64,000 nucleotides of DNA from Triglochin maritima (lineage: Eukaryota > Streptophyta > Magnoliopsida > Alismatales > Juncaginaceae). The translations under genes were made by a program, and so were the position numbers. The stretch's first letter is position 1. Each line of letters starts with the position of its first letter. The DNA lies in the NCBI GenBank assembly GCA_963682175.1, contig OY821791.1:17202542-17266541 (forward strand), in the 5' to 3' direction. A model generated the notes under the pieces. It saw nothing but the letters and a program-made list of their open reading frames with translations, searched no databases and had not been told where the DNA came from. Shown piece by piece: positions 22,258-33,257 of the stretch.

Positions 22258-23459
22258 TGATGAAGATTTAAGTTTATACCGCAAGTGCACGGTGTCAATG
22301 AAGACGTGGCAAATACGGGTCGAACACAAGGAGGGAGAGATATTGTTATTTTTTTGATTTTCGATTAGAGAGAGAGAGAACAATTAAATTGGTTGGTTTT
22401 GAGATTTTTGGGTTTTAATTATCTAAAGCAAGAAACATAAACAAATAAAACTAAAACAAGAACAAAGATGGTGAATTCCGTTGGGTGGAGGTTTAGATAT
22501 CGGGTTTAGATTAGAGAATTCTGAAACTTATAATAAATCATATTAGTTATAAAGCATTACATGATAAATGATTTAACATAAACTCAAGTAATCAAAACAT
22601 ACTAATACGAAATTAAAATAATAACATCTTCTCTTCTCATCACCCTAAATCCGTCACCCCCACCCTTTGGAAAGAGTTAGAAACTCATAGATGGAGGGAG
22701 GGAGAAGGGGTCCTAGAGAAACTAAGAAAAGAAAATTAAAAACATAAAATAAAAGAAACAGAATTTTATTGCTAAATTATGGAATAAAAGGAAGAACTCC
22801 TCACAACATTGTTCTCGGGGCTATTTATAGCCGATACAAGGGACCTAAGCATGAAATAAGAAAGTACACGCGTCAACACGCAACCGGTAAAATTTTTAGG
22901 GCATGAATCTAATTTGGTGCGGCGGATTCGCCGCAATTTGCTCTTGAGGTGCGGCGGAATCGCCACCTTTTTGGCTCAGAATCGACCCGGATTTTTCCTG
23001 TGTGTTTATGGTATGATTTCAATGTCATTTGCGCGTCTGGATTGATTCTTGCATATCTTTGGAGATCCGAATTAATTTCTTCATATATTTGGAGATCCAC
23101 ATTGATTTTTCTTTATATTTTCTCCATAATAATAAAAGCTACTCGTGATTTGCAATTAGGTCCTTGACTTTTTGCAATTAAGTCCCCGGCTACTTTTGTG
23201 CTTAAGTCCTTGTTCTTTTCGTAATTAGGTCTTGAATGCTTTTATGCTTGGATACATTTCCATTTGAAACCCGATAAACTTGAACTTGGTCTTTATGATA
23301 GAAACGAGTCTTTTGTACGCGTTCATGCTCGGGATGTGGGTAATTTGCATTCAGGTCCCTGTATTCTGTAAATAAGACTAAACACATACCTTAGTAGCAT
23401 TTATTGATATAAAAGTAATCTAAATGAAAGACATATGATGCAATGTATGCAATGCATCA
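22258..23459 (-). repeat. 3' LTR of the Athila-like element
   Basis: TGATGAAGATTTAAG to CAATGCATCA on the + strand. The TATA-type CTATTTATAG (22821-22830) and two CpG-rich palindromes, GCGGCGGATTCGCCGC (22919-22934) and a near copy (22951-22967), lie in U3 about 90-120 bp upstream of the TATA box on the minus strand. Confidence 0.93.
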
Positions 23460-24775
23460 AATACCCCCACACCTAGATTTTGCTAGTCCCTAGCAAAACA
23501 GAACATAAGAGAAATGAAAACAGGGAAATCCTAACTCACTTTCGTAGGAATCACGGTTGCACTTAGCATGTGCAACAAGCCGTTAAACCTCTTTGTTGCC
23601 AAGGAGGAGGAGTGTTGTCTCCTGAGGGTTTTCAGCGGATATACCCACAAAATCTTAAATCAACATTTCATTAATAGTTCTCAATATCCCTACCTCAACC
23701 TTATACATCTCACTGAGAATTCTTGCATGCTCATTATGTAGATCTAACTCATTAAAAATATGACTTGGTCTTTGTTCCTCCAACATTCGCACCACTAACC
23801 CTTCTACACATGATATCACTTAAATTATTTTGCACGCCTCCTCTGGTGGTGAAGTATCATTCGGATCAACCATGGCATGGATCATTCTTTTAGCTTTGGG
23901 CCTTGAGTATTTTAAAGTATTTTTTTTTCGTGATTCAACACATTTGCTTTTCCTTTTTGACACTTATACCCTTTTTGCATTCGTGTAGCGAGTTTGGTTG
24001 ATAATCCCGAGCTGGAAGACTCAAGTTACCGGGTTTCAAGATACCCCTACGGACCAGTGACTCGAAGGCTTGGGCTTTTGTAATCATTTTGCAAAATGTG
24101 TTTTCCTCACTTTATTTTTATTTTATTTTACTTTTATTTTCCTCAAGGCTTAATTGCTATTAGAAGTCCACACTTCCCGGTATATTTTCCTCAACCTCTG
24201 CTTTTTATCAACCACTTCAAAGATTTGATTCATCCAATTTAAGTGCATACATGTCTTACAAGGGTCATGAGTTATTTCTTTGGAACCTAGATTTATGTCA
24301 TAATTTCTACAAGCAGAACTATATAATAAGGAACAAAAACTTAATGCAATTTGTACACAGATTTTGGTAATTCAATCTTAAACTATGTCATGAAATATTG
24401 ATTTTTTTATTTTTTTATTATTTTTTTTAAACAGAAATATATATAGATAGATAGATACATAAACACTCCCCCACACCTAAATCATGCATTGTCCTCAATG
24501 TATGCGAGCAAGATAGTACATGGATTTATGCATGAAAAAGAAAAGATCTCACCAACGTGAAGTACAAAGGAAAGTTCATGGCTCTGTTGATGGACAAAAA
24601 CCCGCATTCCCTCAAAAACCTGTGAGATGCTAAAGAAGGGATAAATACAACAGATTTTATTTTATTTTTTTTGGTTTTTTTTTTATACTTATTGTTATAC
24701 ATATATAACTATGTACAAACATAAGTTCCCATCTTCATTTGTCAAGAGACATCAAATGGAAACCTCAAGAGTGGG
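23460..24775 (-). other. 3' non-coding region and polypurine tract of the Athila-like element
   Basis: On the minus strand the LTR is preceded by GGTGTGGGGGTATT (about 23460-23473), a good polypurine tract. The rest has no reading frame of note. Segments (GGTGTGGGGG, GACAATGCATGA, CAACAAGCCGTTAAACCTC in reverse) are conserved in the 3' region of the Athila element at 60879-63884. Confidence 0.75.
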
Positions 24776-26251
24776 TCAGTGCACCTGAAAAGGGAACATG
24801 ACACCACGCGGGGCCAGAATATTCATGTGTGGGCCCCCTTCACAAAGAGCACAAGAAGAAATGAGAGGTTCATGAATTGGACGCAAAAGCGTCTCACACA
24901 AAGGATCAAACTGAAAGAACTTGAACCTCTCGAGAGTTTGGGAAATAGGGAGCAACGGAAGAAGAGTTTCTTCCGTTGCGGTACTGAAGTTATGATCGTC
25001 AATCCAAACTCTCCAACCAACTGGCTGGTGCGTCGGAGCGAGGTCAGGAGCCTCGTTAGGCAAGTCCGACTCACCGGGTAAACATAAAATGGGTCTCATA
25101 CCCAAGGTATCCTCCAAGGAACTCCTAATACCCTCATGAGCACTGTAGTCGTTTGATGTTCCATCATTTCCAAGATGATCAGGAACGATAGTGAGAGGCA
25201 AACTCTCATCAGGTTGTTTGAAATTGAGGGTGCTAGGGAGCTCTTGCTCCACCGGAAGTGAGTCCTTAAGAGGCACAACATGAAGATCATGTGGCTCAAG
25301 GGCCACGGGGCACGAAGATAAGGCACAATCCTGGGCCGACTCATGATGAAATTGGTCAATGTGTATCGAATCCTCCACTAAGTGATCGTGAATTAAAACC
25401 CCAAGTCCTTCAGACTGACTAGGAGTTTGGCTTTGACAGATTGTGCTTTGAATTTGTGGATGTAGTGTTGGTTCGATATCAAAAGGTGGATCCTCATGTT
25501 GACACGAAAAGTTACTCTCCTTACGTTCACCTAATTGTTGTATCATTTGACTCAAATGCGATGTTATATTTTGTACGGATCGTTGAGTGGATTCCATGTA
25601 CGTAAGGAAAGTTTGTTCCAAAGAATTAGGTACGTGGTCAGCTATGAGGTCCAAGTTTGAGCTTGTGAAATTATGGGATTGGGTGTTGATGGGCTGAGAA
25701 TAATGATTTGACGTGGGGAGTTGGTAGAATTCTGGGTATTCGGGAGGAGGATACTGAGGTAAAAATGAAGTATAAGAATTTGGATAGGAATTGTTTCTCC
25801 ACGAATCCATCACTCTCGGGTTGTACGCGGATGCGTAATAGTCATTTTGAGCGTTTTGGGAAAAAGTATGCTCATACTCAGGCTCTGGGGGAACATAAGG
25901 ACATTCCCCGATAACATGACCACTCAACCCACAACAGTCGCATGGTACGGCTACTGGAGCCACCGGTGCACTCATGTTGTCTGTCCTACTCATGAAAGAG
26001 GCAAAAGCTTGTTGTAAATTCTCAGTTTGTTGACCAGCATATGATCCGACATAACTAGATTGTGGTCTAGCAGTCGGTTCCTCTCTCATGTTACCCCAAT
26101 ATGAAGATTGCTCAGTCATACAATTAGGATTGTCCCACCCATATGGGGTGTTGGTCTGAGCCACCCCATGTTGCATGGTTTTAAAATACCAGGAAGCATT
26201 GTCCTGGTCCCAACAATGATATGAATGGTTGCTCATGTAACCATCCATCAC
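24776..26251 (-). CDS. Gag-like protein with zinc knuckle (491 aa)
   Basis: An open frame without internal stops. A Tyr/Asn/Gln/Ser-rich N-terminus leads to a CX2CX4HX4C zinc knuckle (CDCCGLSGHVIGEC, residues 104-117) of the kind in retroviral-type nucleocapsids. After it comes a long Ser/Pro/Gln/Glu-rich tail (SFLPQYPPPEYPEFYQL) with no recognised domain. The knuckle and its place in an Athila-like element suggest a nucleic-acid-binding Gag remnant, but the capsid-type N-terminal domain of usual Athila Gags is not visible. It may package the element's RNA with a helper element's enzymes. Absence of stops fits the young age. Confidence 0.7.
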   Translation of the reverse strand: MMDGYMSNHSYHCWDQDNASWYFKTMQHGVAQTNTPYGWDNPNCMTEQSSYWGNMREEPTARPQSSYVGSYAGQQTENLQQAFASFMSRTDNMSAPVAPVAVPCDCCGLSGHVIGECPYVPPEPEYEHTFSQNAQNDYYASAYNPRVMDSWRNNSYPNSYTSFLPQYPPPEYPEFYQLPTSNHYSQPINTQSHNFTSSNLDLIADHVPNSLEQTFLTYMESTQRSVQNITSHLSQMIQQLGERKESNFSCQHEDPPFDIEPTLHPQIQSTICQSQTPSQSEGLGVLIHDHLVEDSIHIDQFHHESAQDCALSSCPVALEPHDLHVVPLKDSLPVEQELPSTLNFKQPDESLPLTIVPDHLGNDGTSNDYSAHEGIRSSLEDTLGMRPILCLPGESDLPNEAPDLAPTHQPVGWRVWIDDHNFSTATEETLLPLLPISQTLERFKFFQFDPLCETLLRPIHEPLISSCALCEGGPHMNILAPRGVMFPFQVH

Positions 26252-27507
26252 AACACTCTTGAGTCAAGTACTCTTACCCTTATGAGGCTAAGCAAGCACA
26301 AGTTCTCGACTCGACCCTAAAATGCTAATAGAGAATGTAAAGGGGAGGAGACTAGAACGTATAAGTAGGTGAGAAGAAGATGACTCAGAAGAGAAGGGAA
26401 ACTTAACTCTAAAGATAGAAAAGAGGGTCGGTCAGAGGTTTCCTAAGAAAGCACGGTTCAAACAATCCTAGACCTAGTGTCACTTAGATCTAGACGACTC
26501 CTAACTGGTTGAGTCGAATTGATTTGCTTGATTCACCTCCCTCACCAATCAAACCAAGTTGGCCAGTTAGTGTATAGCTAGTGGGGGCGCTTCCGACAGA
26601 GTCGGTGCCAATTAGACAACCACGTCGCTTGGAAGACTTTCATCAACACAAAAAACACTTTCTAGACACCAATTGAATTCAATTAGCTTCAGGTCATAGC
26701 AAGTCAAATCACTCTCCTCCTTAATTGAGTCCGAGTCCTTAGGGGCGAATGTCTAATTGATTTTAAATTTAGGCTTAGGTGACACTTAGGATTGTGGTTT
26801 GTGGGCCACGGAAAGGTGATGAAATCCCCACCGTATCTTTTCCTACGGAGTTGCCCTTAAGATAGTTTAACTTAAATCTAGCAAAGATAGTCAAACAATG
26901 GTCCTTTTAATGGGGGCAATTGCAAGGTTGTATGCAACTAAATTATATGCTCTAATGCAATCGATAAAAACCTCGATACGTACCTTGCCTCCAGCAATCT
27001 TCAACAAGTATTAATTTGCAAGAATTTAGCAAGAATAATGCAAGCAAAACATTATATGATGCATGCACTAAGGTCTTTCTAATTTTGCCAATTTTAGGTC
27101 AGAGTTGAATTATTGCCAATTATGGAATTTAAACCCTAACACGTGCAATTCTACGAAAGGAAACTTTTCAACAATTCGGATTTTACAAGAAAGGCAAGAA
27201 AAGTTACCTCCGCAATGCTCAGTCGGGTTCGCCGCCCGCTCTTGGAGATTCCAGTAGCTCAATGCGACCACCCAGAAATGTAGACGACCCCAGAGAAAAA
27301 TGAAGACCAGAGCCCTAGCTTGTGCGGCAATTCCGCCGCAAGTCCTCTTGAAGATGCGGCGATTCCGCCTCCCAAGTGCCTCAGAACGCTCCCGAATTTC
27401 GCCGCGCGCTCTGTTGTCTCCTGCTACACAAATTCAAATACTTAGATCGCGCACAAGGTAGACAGGATAAAATCGAAAATACAAAAACAACAAAAATCTG
27501 CGTCGCC
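26252..27507 (-). other. Leader region of the Athila-like element
   Basis: About 1.25 kb between the primer site and the gag-like frame, without a convincing gene. GCGGCGATTCCGCC-type motifs at about 27325-27370 repeat those in the LTR. Confidence 0.7.
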
Positions 27508-27525
27508 TCCCCGGCAACGGCGCCA
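27508..27525 (-). other. Primer binding site matching tRNA-Asp 3' end
   Basis: The + strand reads TCCCCGGCAACGGCGCCA, the typical 3' end of plant tRNA-Asp including CCA, six bases inside the 5' LTR. On the element strand this is TGGCGCCGTTGCCGGGGA, the hallmark primer site of Athila elements. It is not a tRNA gene. Confidence 0.93.
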
Positions 27526-27531
27526 AAAACT

Positions 27532-28733
27532 TGATGAAGATTTAAGTTTATACCGCAAGTGCACGGTGTCAATGAAGACGTGGCAAATACGGGTCGAACA
27601 CAAGGAGGGAGAGATATTGTTATTTTTTTGATTTTCGATTAGAGAGAGAGAGAACAATTAAATTGGTTGGTTTTGAGATTTTTGGGTTTTAATTATCTAA
27701 AGCAAGAAACATAAACAAATAAAACTAAAACAAGAACAAAGATGGTGAATTCCGTTGGGTGGAGGTTTAGATATCGGGTTTAGATTAGAGAATTCTGAAA
27801 CTTATAATAAATCATATTAGTTATAAAGCATTACATGATAAATGATTTAACATAAACTCAAGTAATCAAAACATACTAATACGAAATTAAAATAATAACA
27901 TCTTCTCTTCTCATCACCCTAAATCCGTCACCCCCACCCTTTGGAAAGAGTTAGAAACTCATAGATGGAGGGAGGGAGAAGGGGTCCTAGAGAAACTAAG
28001 AAAAGAAAATTAAAAACATAAAATAAAAGAAACAGAATTTTATTGCTAAATTATGGAATAAAAGGAAGAACTCCTCACAACATTGTTCTCGGGGCTATTT
28101 ATAGCCGATACAAGGGACCTAAGCATGAAATAAGAAAGTACACGCGTCAACACGCAACCGGTAAAATTTTTAGGGCATGAATCTAATTTGGTGCGGCGGA
28201 TTCGCCGCAATTTGCTCTTGAGGTGCGGCGGAATCGCCACCTTTTTGGCTCAGAATCGACCCGGATTTTTCCTGTGTGTTTATGGTATGATTTCAATGTC
28301 ATTTGCGCGTCTGGATTGATTCTTGCATATCTTTGGAGATCCGAATTAATTTCTTCATATATTTGGAGATCCACATTGATTTTTCTTTATATTTTCTCCA
28401 TAATAATAAAAGCTACTCGTGATTTGCAATTAGGTCCTTGACTTTTTGCAATTAAGTCCCCGACTACTTTTGTGCTTAAGTCCTTGTTCTTTTCGTAATT
28501 AGGTCTTGAATGCTTTTATGCTTGGATACATTTCCATTTGAAACCCGATAAACTTGAACTTGGTCTTTATGATAGAAACGAGTCTTTTGTACGCGTTCAT
28601 GCTCGGGATGTGGGTAATTTGCATTCAGGTCCCTGTATTCTGTAAATAAGACTAAACACATACCTTAGTAGCATTTATTGATATAAAAGTAATCTAAATG
28701 AAAGACATATGATGCAATGTATGCAATGCATCA
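27532..28733 (-). repeat. 5' LTR of the Athila-like element
   Basis: 1202 bp, same length and ends as 22258-23459. The one difference noticed is GGCTAC against GACTAC near 28462. TATA-type CTATTTATAG at about 28095-28104. Confidence 0.93.
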
Positions 28734-29971
28734 ATGACCCTCCTCAATAATCTTCCGCTCACGATGCAGGCGGAATGCGGGAAAGTACTCGTATATCCAC
28801 GCCTGCAGCAGCGTAAGACAACCTGCAATCCTAGAACAATCCGCACGGCTAGCTCTCCCAAACTGACAGTACAGGTATGCCAACGTCGCTGAGACCCACA
28901 AGTTCTGACGAACGGTGTCCGGGTCCCTAGCGTCCAATAGATCGCGTGGTCTGATCAGGCAACCACTCTTGTCGACAAACAAGACGGCTCCGAGCATCAA
29001 GAACAGGTACGCGGTCAACTGTGTATCATCGACCCACGGAGGTCGTGCCCGTCTGCATAGGTCCTCAAGGGAGTCGATGCCGACACCACCACCACTCCAT
29101 AAAGTTGTATCTCTCGCCAGACCATCAGGTGTGACACCAAGCAACTCTGCCACATAACACCTCAGCTCAGACGTCGACCCCTGAGCACTAACCAGACGAC
29201 CATACACAGGAATGCGCATGATCTGGAAAACATCGTGAAGCATGATCGTCATCTCTCCGAAAGGCATGTGAAATGTGTTGGTGTCAGGCTGCCACCGCTC
29301 CACAAACGCAGAAATCAAAGGCATGTCGAAATAAGGGAACATGTTGTACGGTAAGTGCCCCAAATGTGTCGCACTAATCTCCTCTCTGATATCAGCACTC
29401 AGTGTAGACCGCCAACCCTGTAGTGCTGTACAGGCTCTGTGCCGATTATGGCACTTCAGAACCTTCCGATCCTCTCCGTCCCAGATCCGTCTAGCGATGT
29501 GACCCTAGAAACTAGAAATGACGCTCCCATCTAAAGGACCACCAGGCGTCATACTGCTCACGATCCAAGAATCGTCCTGGACCCTCTTCTTCTTCTGAGC
29601 GCAGGGATCTACAGTGCACGAGCTCGAATCCCCGGTCGTAAACCTCCCACCCTACCCTTCCGCACCATCAATCCGGCGGAAGTAGAACTACCCGCTCGAC
29701 CACGTCCTCTGCTATACTCCCCCTGCCTCTCCACCTCTGGGCGCTCTAACTCATACGGGTCATCATCGTCGCTCTCATCGTCGGGACTGTCCACATGCTC
29801 ATCATCGAAGGAATCATCATCCTCCTCACGACAACGTAATGCCTCTCTCTCCCTCCTGACCGAAGCAAATATCCCCCGTCTACGTGGATGACGCGGTGCT
29901 GAATCATCATCTAAAGAACAGAAGGCGTGTAATGGTATCGACTTGCCTTTCCCTCCACTGTGGCCCGATGA

Positions 29972-30469
29972 CTATTAATTGAAATTTTAAATACAAATTT
30001 GTTAAATTTGTTAAACTAAATTATCATATTTATCACAATTGTTAAACTAAATCAAAATTTGTTAAACTAAATTATCACAATTGTTAAACTAAATCAAAAT
30101 TTGTTAAACTAAATTAAAACAATTGTTAAACTAAATCAAAAATTGTTAAAACTAAATATCACAAATGTTAAACTTAATAAAAATTTGTTAAATTAAATTA
30201 TCAGATTTATCACAATTTATTAAAGTAATTATCAGATTTAATAATTAAAAAAACAAAAATTGTGGAGGCGTCTGCGAGAGACGCCTCCCGCATGGTGGAG
30301 GCGTCTGTCGGAGACGCCTCCTCCATCGGGGAGACTTCCCCTATGGGGGGAGCGGCTTCCTCGGACGCCCGCCCCATGCGGGGGGCGTCTCCCTCGGACG
30401 CCGATCAATTTTTTTAATTTTTTTGAAAACAAATAAATAACGTAATGTTACCGTATACGGGTACACCGG
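29972..30469 (-). repeat. First intron of PMD gene, copy 1, with two arrays
   Basis: From the donor side: GGCGTCT/AGACGCC palindromes at about 30262-30405 (GGAGGCGTCT, GAGACGCCTCC), then about 250 bp of AATTTGTTAAACTAAAT-type tandem units (about 30000-30230). The acceptor is TTAATAG. The palindromic core is the one in the first intron of the transposase at the other end of the element. Confidence 0.82.
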
Positions 30470-30589
30470 GGGAACTACTGGCTGCTTGCCTGGTCTCCGA
30501 GACATTCGTAATCTTCTGTAGTAGGTATAGGAAGAGAAAGTTTTGAGAAAAGAGTGAAATGGTGAGATATATAAGCAAAAATAGGAGGA

Positions 30590-30652
30590 AGGGCAATTTG
30601 GTAATTTCAAGGGGCGATTTAAGTAATTTTGGGGCGATGTTTAGCAATTCAG
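30590..30652 (-). repeat. Right TIR of MULE-B copy 1
   Basis: Reverse complement begins CTGAATTGCTAAACATCGCC. It pairs with the left TIR from CTAAACATCGCCCCAAAA onward. A TATATA box for the PMD gene lies just inside, near 30568-30573. Confidence 0.88.
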
Positions 30653-30660
30653 TATAAATA

Positions 30661-31166
30661 ACCAGACTCCTCTATTTTGAAAGACATAAAGTTCTGACAA
30701 ATATGATAATTAATTGTATAGCGAAGAGAAATCTCCAAACCCATACAAGTTCTTAAGTGAAATTTGGAAATAGTGGGGTTAAGGATCTCAATACATCTTT
30801 CATTTCCACACGGGAGTCGTATTCCATCTGCAACCTAAAAAAATTATCTAGATCACTTCATTTTTCACATGAATCACGAAAATTTGTATGTATAGTGAAA
30901 TAGAGAGAGAGAGCTCATTTCATACATTCTCACGAGTATTCCCGATCTATTAGTCACGACGATATGAAATTAATTATCAATCATGTCACTTTATTATTGT
31001 TTATTTTTTATTTAAATTATAGTTACTATTTCTACAATCACTGGAAATTCTATGAGTGCAATGTCAAATGTTGGATATAAATTCATAATATTCGTGTTGG
31101 CAACGCTCTCAAGCTAGATTACCTAGGTCAACTTATATCTATAATCATCTGCGTTCATATGTTATA
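30661..31166. other. Intergenic DNA, no gene seen
   Basis: AT-rich sequence between MULE-B copy 1 and the hAT element. No convincing coding frame, RNA gene or paired repeat. Confidence 0.6.
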
Positions 31167-31197
31167 TGTATGCACAGGAGAGGATCCAGGAATTTTT

Positions 31198-32705
31198 TGT
31201 TGGTTTTTTAACCTTAATCTATGTTTTTATGATTTAATCAACCTAATCTTAATTGTGATCATATAGAGTAGCACACATGTTGCATTGCATATATATTGCT
31301 TTGTGCTAACATTTACAGGTGATCAAGACTCAATGAAGAAAGGAAATCAAGTCAAGACATGTAATCAAGCGCATTTGAAGACGTGTATTTTGTATTTCTT
31401 TGAGTCTTATGAACTATTTGTAATTGCGTATACTTGAGCTAAAATCTACTCAAACACACACTAGGTTCCCTATAGAAGTCACACACGAAATTTCACATAA
31501 TTTGGACTTCAATAGATCACCCAAACTTAGACCGGAAAACACTAAACCAAAACCTGAATAGTCTGCCCACATTCGGTCAACCGAAACAGACTGTTTGGTC
31601 GACCGAGTGATCAATTATCCTATTAGTTTTTTTCTGCCCAATTTCGGTCGACCGTCTAGATCTTTTCGGTCGACCATGTAACATAAAATTCCGACTGTTA
31701 GAATTGTTGTATTATACCCAATGGTCGTATTCGTATTTTTCCAAATACCCCAAAAATGTATTTTCCTATCGGTCGACCGAGGACCTTGTTCGGTCGACCA
31801 AACTTATGTTCCTTGACAAACCCAAAGTGCATGTCGGTTTTCGATCGACCGTGGACCTTGTTTCGGTCGACCGAATTTGATCTTGTTTGTCAACCCTGTA
31901 GAGTCTGTTATAAATCGGTCGACCGAACATATCTCGGTGTTCGACCGATAACTTAAGTGTACCTAGAATATATCCTTGGGCGGTCGATCGTTCCTTTACC
32001 AGTCGACCGAACTGTGTCCCAAACTGCCCAACAGTCGATCGAGCTTACCAATCCGGTCGACCGAACTTATGCAGAAATGCATCCTACAAGTTTCTGTTTT
32101 GTGTGTCTTCCACAAGCTTTTACCAAATTTGTCCCAACAGCTATAATTCACTTAGAGTTTATAAATAGGTGTTCTTTTGACACAATTATACATCTCTTAC
32201 ACTTCCATTTGTCAAATACACGTAAGAGAAACTCCCAAGTCTCTCATTCCCCAAATCCTACTCTCCAAGCTTAAACTTCCACATCTTAGCATCAATTCCA
32301 CATCCTAAGCTAAGTTTGCTCAAATTAGAGAGTGTGTTCCACTCAAGATCTCAGTTGTAAAGAAGCAAGGACTTTGGTGAAAGCCCGAAGTGTTCCTCTC
32401 GGATTGTGAGAGAAGAAAGTCAAGCTCACGAGGGTATTCATGGAGCTTGTTTTGTAAAAGGCTTAATCTCGGTCCGGAACGAGGTTGATAGTGAAGACGC
32501 GAGCAGAGCTTGAGGGAGATCGAACGGAGCTTGCAAGAGAGGAAGTAGGCGGGAGACCGAACATCTATAAAAATTCGGTGTCACCATTGTGGTTTGCTTT
32601 GCTTACTTGTATTTGTTTAAATTCCGATGTGCATATCTTGATTGATTAAACAAGTAGGTAATTAGTTTAAAAGTGATTAGAATTAGAGACCTTCACGATC
32701 CTACA
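31198..32705 (+). mobile_element. Solo LTR, family F3 copy 1
   Basis: 1508 bp from TGTTGGTTTTTTAACC to CACGATCCTACA, flanked by ATTTTT (31192-31197 and 32706-32711). It is the reverse complement, diverged, of the 1509-bp LTR at 62218-63726. It contains a palindromic array (31568-32064) and then a TATA-like TTTATAAATAGG at about 32158-32169. No internal coding region remains. Confidence 0.88.
31568..32064. repeat. TCGGTCGACCGA array in F3 LTR copy 1
   Basis: About 14 sites (TTCGGTCGACCGAAT and one- or two-base variants such as GGTCAACCG, GGTCGATCG), spaced 15-110 bp, ending about 95 bp before the TATA box. The sequence between sites is unrelated, so the short palindrome is what has been maintained. 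Confidence 0.88.
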
Positions 32706-33231
32706 ATTTTTACAGTGGGGCAAAAAAATTCACAGTAGTCTAACTAAACGATTAATAAACGCAAATGTTTAACATAAAAAATATACATAAAAGTCATTAG
32801 AAGACGATTAAGCTCTTGTAATTGAGTATCAATCATTGCATGAAAAATGTAATTCTTGAAGTAACGAAGATGTATAATCGATCGATATCCACGTTTACTT
32901 CTGCTTGAACTTGTGAAGAAAGTTCCAATAAATGTTTGCATCATAATATTAAAAAGTTAAATTGCATTATTATAAGATTTAGTGTGAGTGAGAGATGTCA
33001 AGTCCAAGATCCCAAACTCAATCTTCCATTAAATTGAATTTTTGTTAAGTAATGACATTACATGGATGAAAATAATATAAACATAAAATTCCTTTTGAAA
33101 AAAAATACTACTATTAAGACATTTAAAAAAAATTGAAAACCCAAAATCAACACCCCCAAATCACACAAATCCTCATATTTTCCAACATTCCTCTAAACCA
33201 AACCTTCAAAATAAAGATTGGCTACATGTTT

Positions 33232-33257
33232 GGGGGGGGGGGGGGGGGGGGGGGGGG
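33232..33257. repeat. Run of 26 consecutive G
   Basis: An uninterrupted G homopolymer inside the hAT element. It could form G-quadruplexes or be a sequencing or assembly artefact. Confidence 0.9.

Larger units (their letters stand above)
22258..28733 (-). mobile_element. Complete Athila-like non-autonomous LTR retrotransposon, TSD ATGAC
   Basis: 6476 bp with two 1202-bp LTRs and the 5-bp duplication ATGAC (22253-22257 and 28734-28738); MULE-B copy 2 keeps the empty site (GTGGATGACCCTCG). Read on the minus strand: 5' LTR, tRNA-Asp primer site, a leader of about 1.25 kb, one reading frame with a zinc knuckle, a 1.3-kb 3' region, a G-rich purine tract, 3' LTR. There is no protease, RT or integrase. 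Its 3' region matches that of the Athila element at 60879-63884, a likely donor of enzymes. I saw one base difference between the LTRs, so the insertion is recent. Confidence 0.95.
21479..30505 (-). pseudogene. Plant mobile domain (PMD) gene of MULE-B, copy 1 (broken)
   Basis: Exon 1 starts at the ATG at 30505 (MSRRPGKQPVVPP). Exon 2 starts near 29971 and runs to 22157 around the inserted retroelement. Exon 3 is 22082-21714 and exon 4 is 21638-21479, ending DSDDE. The protein has an acidic, Ser/Arg-rich N-terminus (HVDSPDDESDDDD) and the PMD signature RWQPDTNTFHMPFGEMTI...VYGRLVS, seen in transposon-encoded and host PMD proteins linked to silencing. Breaks: insertion at 22258-28733 inside a codon of the exon 2 tail, TAG near 29508, a 1-bp loss near 29655, and a loss of about 40 bp near 21722. 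Copy 2 is more complete. Confidence 0.87.
15794..30652 (+). mobile_element. MULE-B copy 1, with two nested retroelements
   Basis: Ends are inverted repeats of about 60 bp sharing CTAAACATCGCCCCAAAA and the following AAATCGCCCCTTGAAATT block. It is flanked by the 8-bp direct repeat TATAAATA (15786-15793 and 30653-30660). Subtracting the nested solo LTR (17849-19983) and the Athila-like element (22258-28733) with their duplications leaves about 6.24 kb, close to the 6366 bp of copy 2 at 42958-49323. It carries a transposase-OTU gene (+) and a PMD gene (-), convergent, each with a tiny first exon and a motif-filled first intron. Confidence 0.93.

Noticed and set aside
22909..23387. Small proteins repeated identically at 22772-23387 and 28046-28661
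   Set aside because: They lie in the two LTRs of one element and have no domain; identity reflects the LTR duplication.
24779..25914. Plus-strand frames opposite the gag-like gene
   Set aside because: Shadows of the 491-codon minus frame, which has the zinc knuckle and fits element orientation.
27508..27525. tRNA-Asp gene
   Set aside because: Only the last 18 nt of the tRNA are present, beside an LTR; it is a primer binding site.
31756..32274. Proteins with repeated FGRP/STEF/VDRT words
   Set aside because: Translations of the TCGGTCGACCGA array inside a solo LTR.
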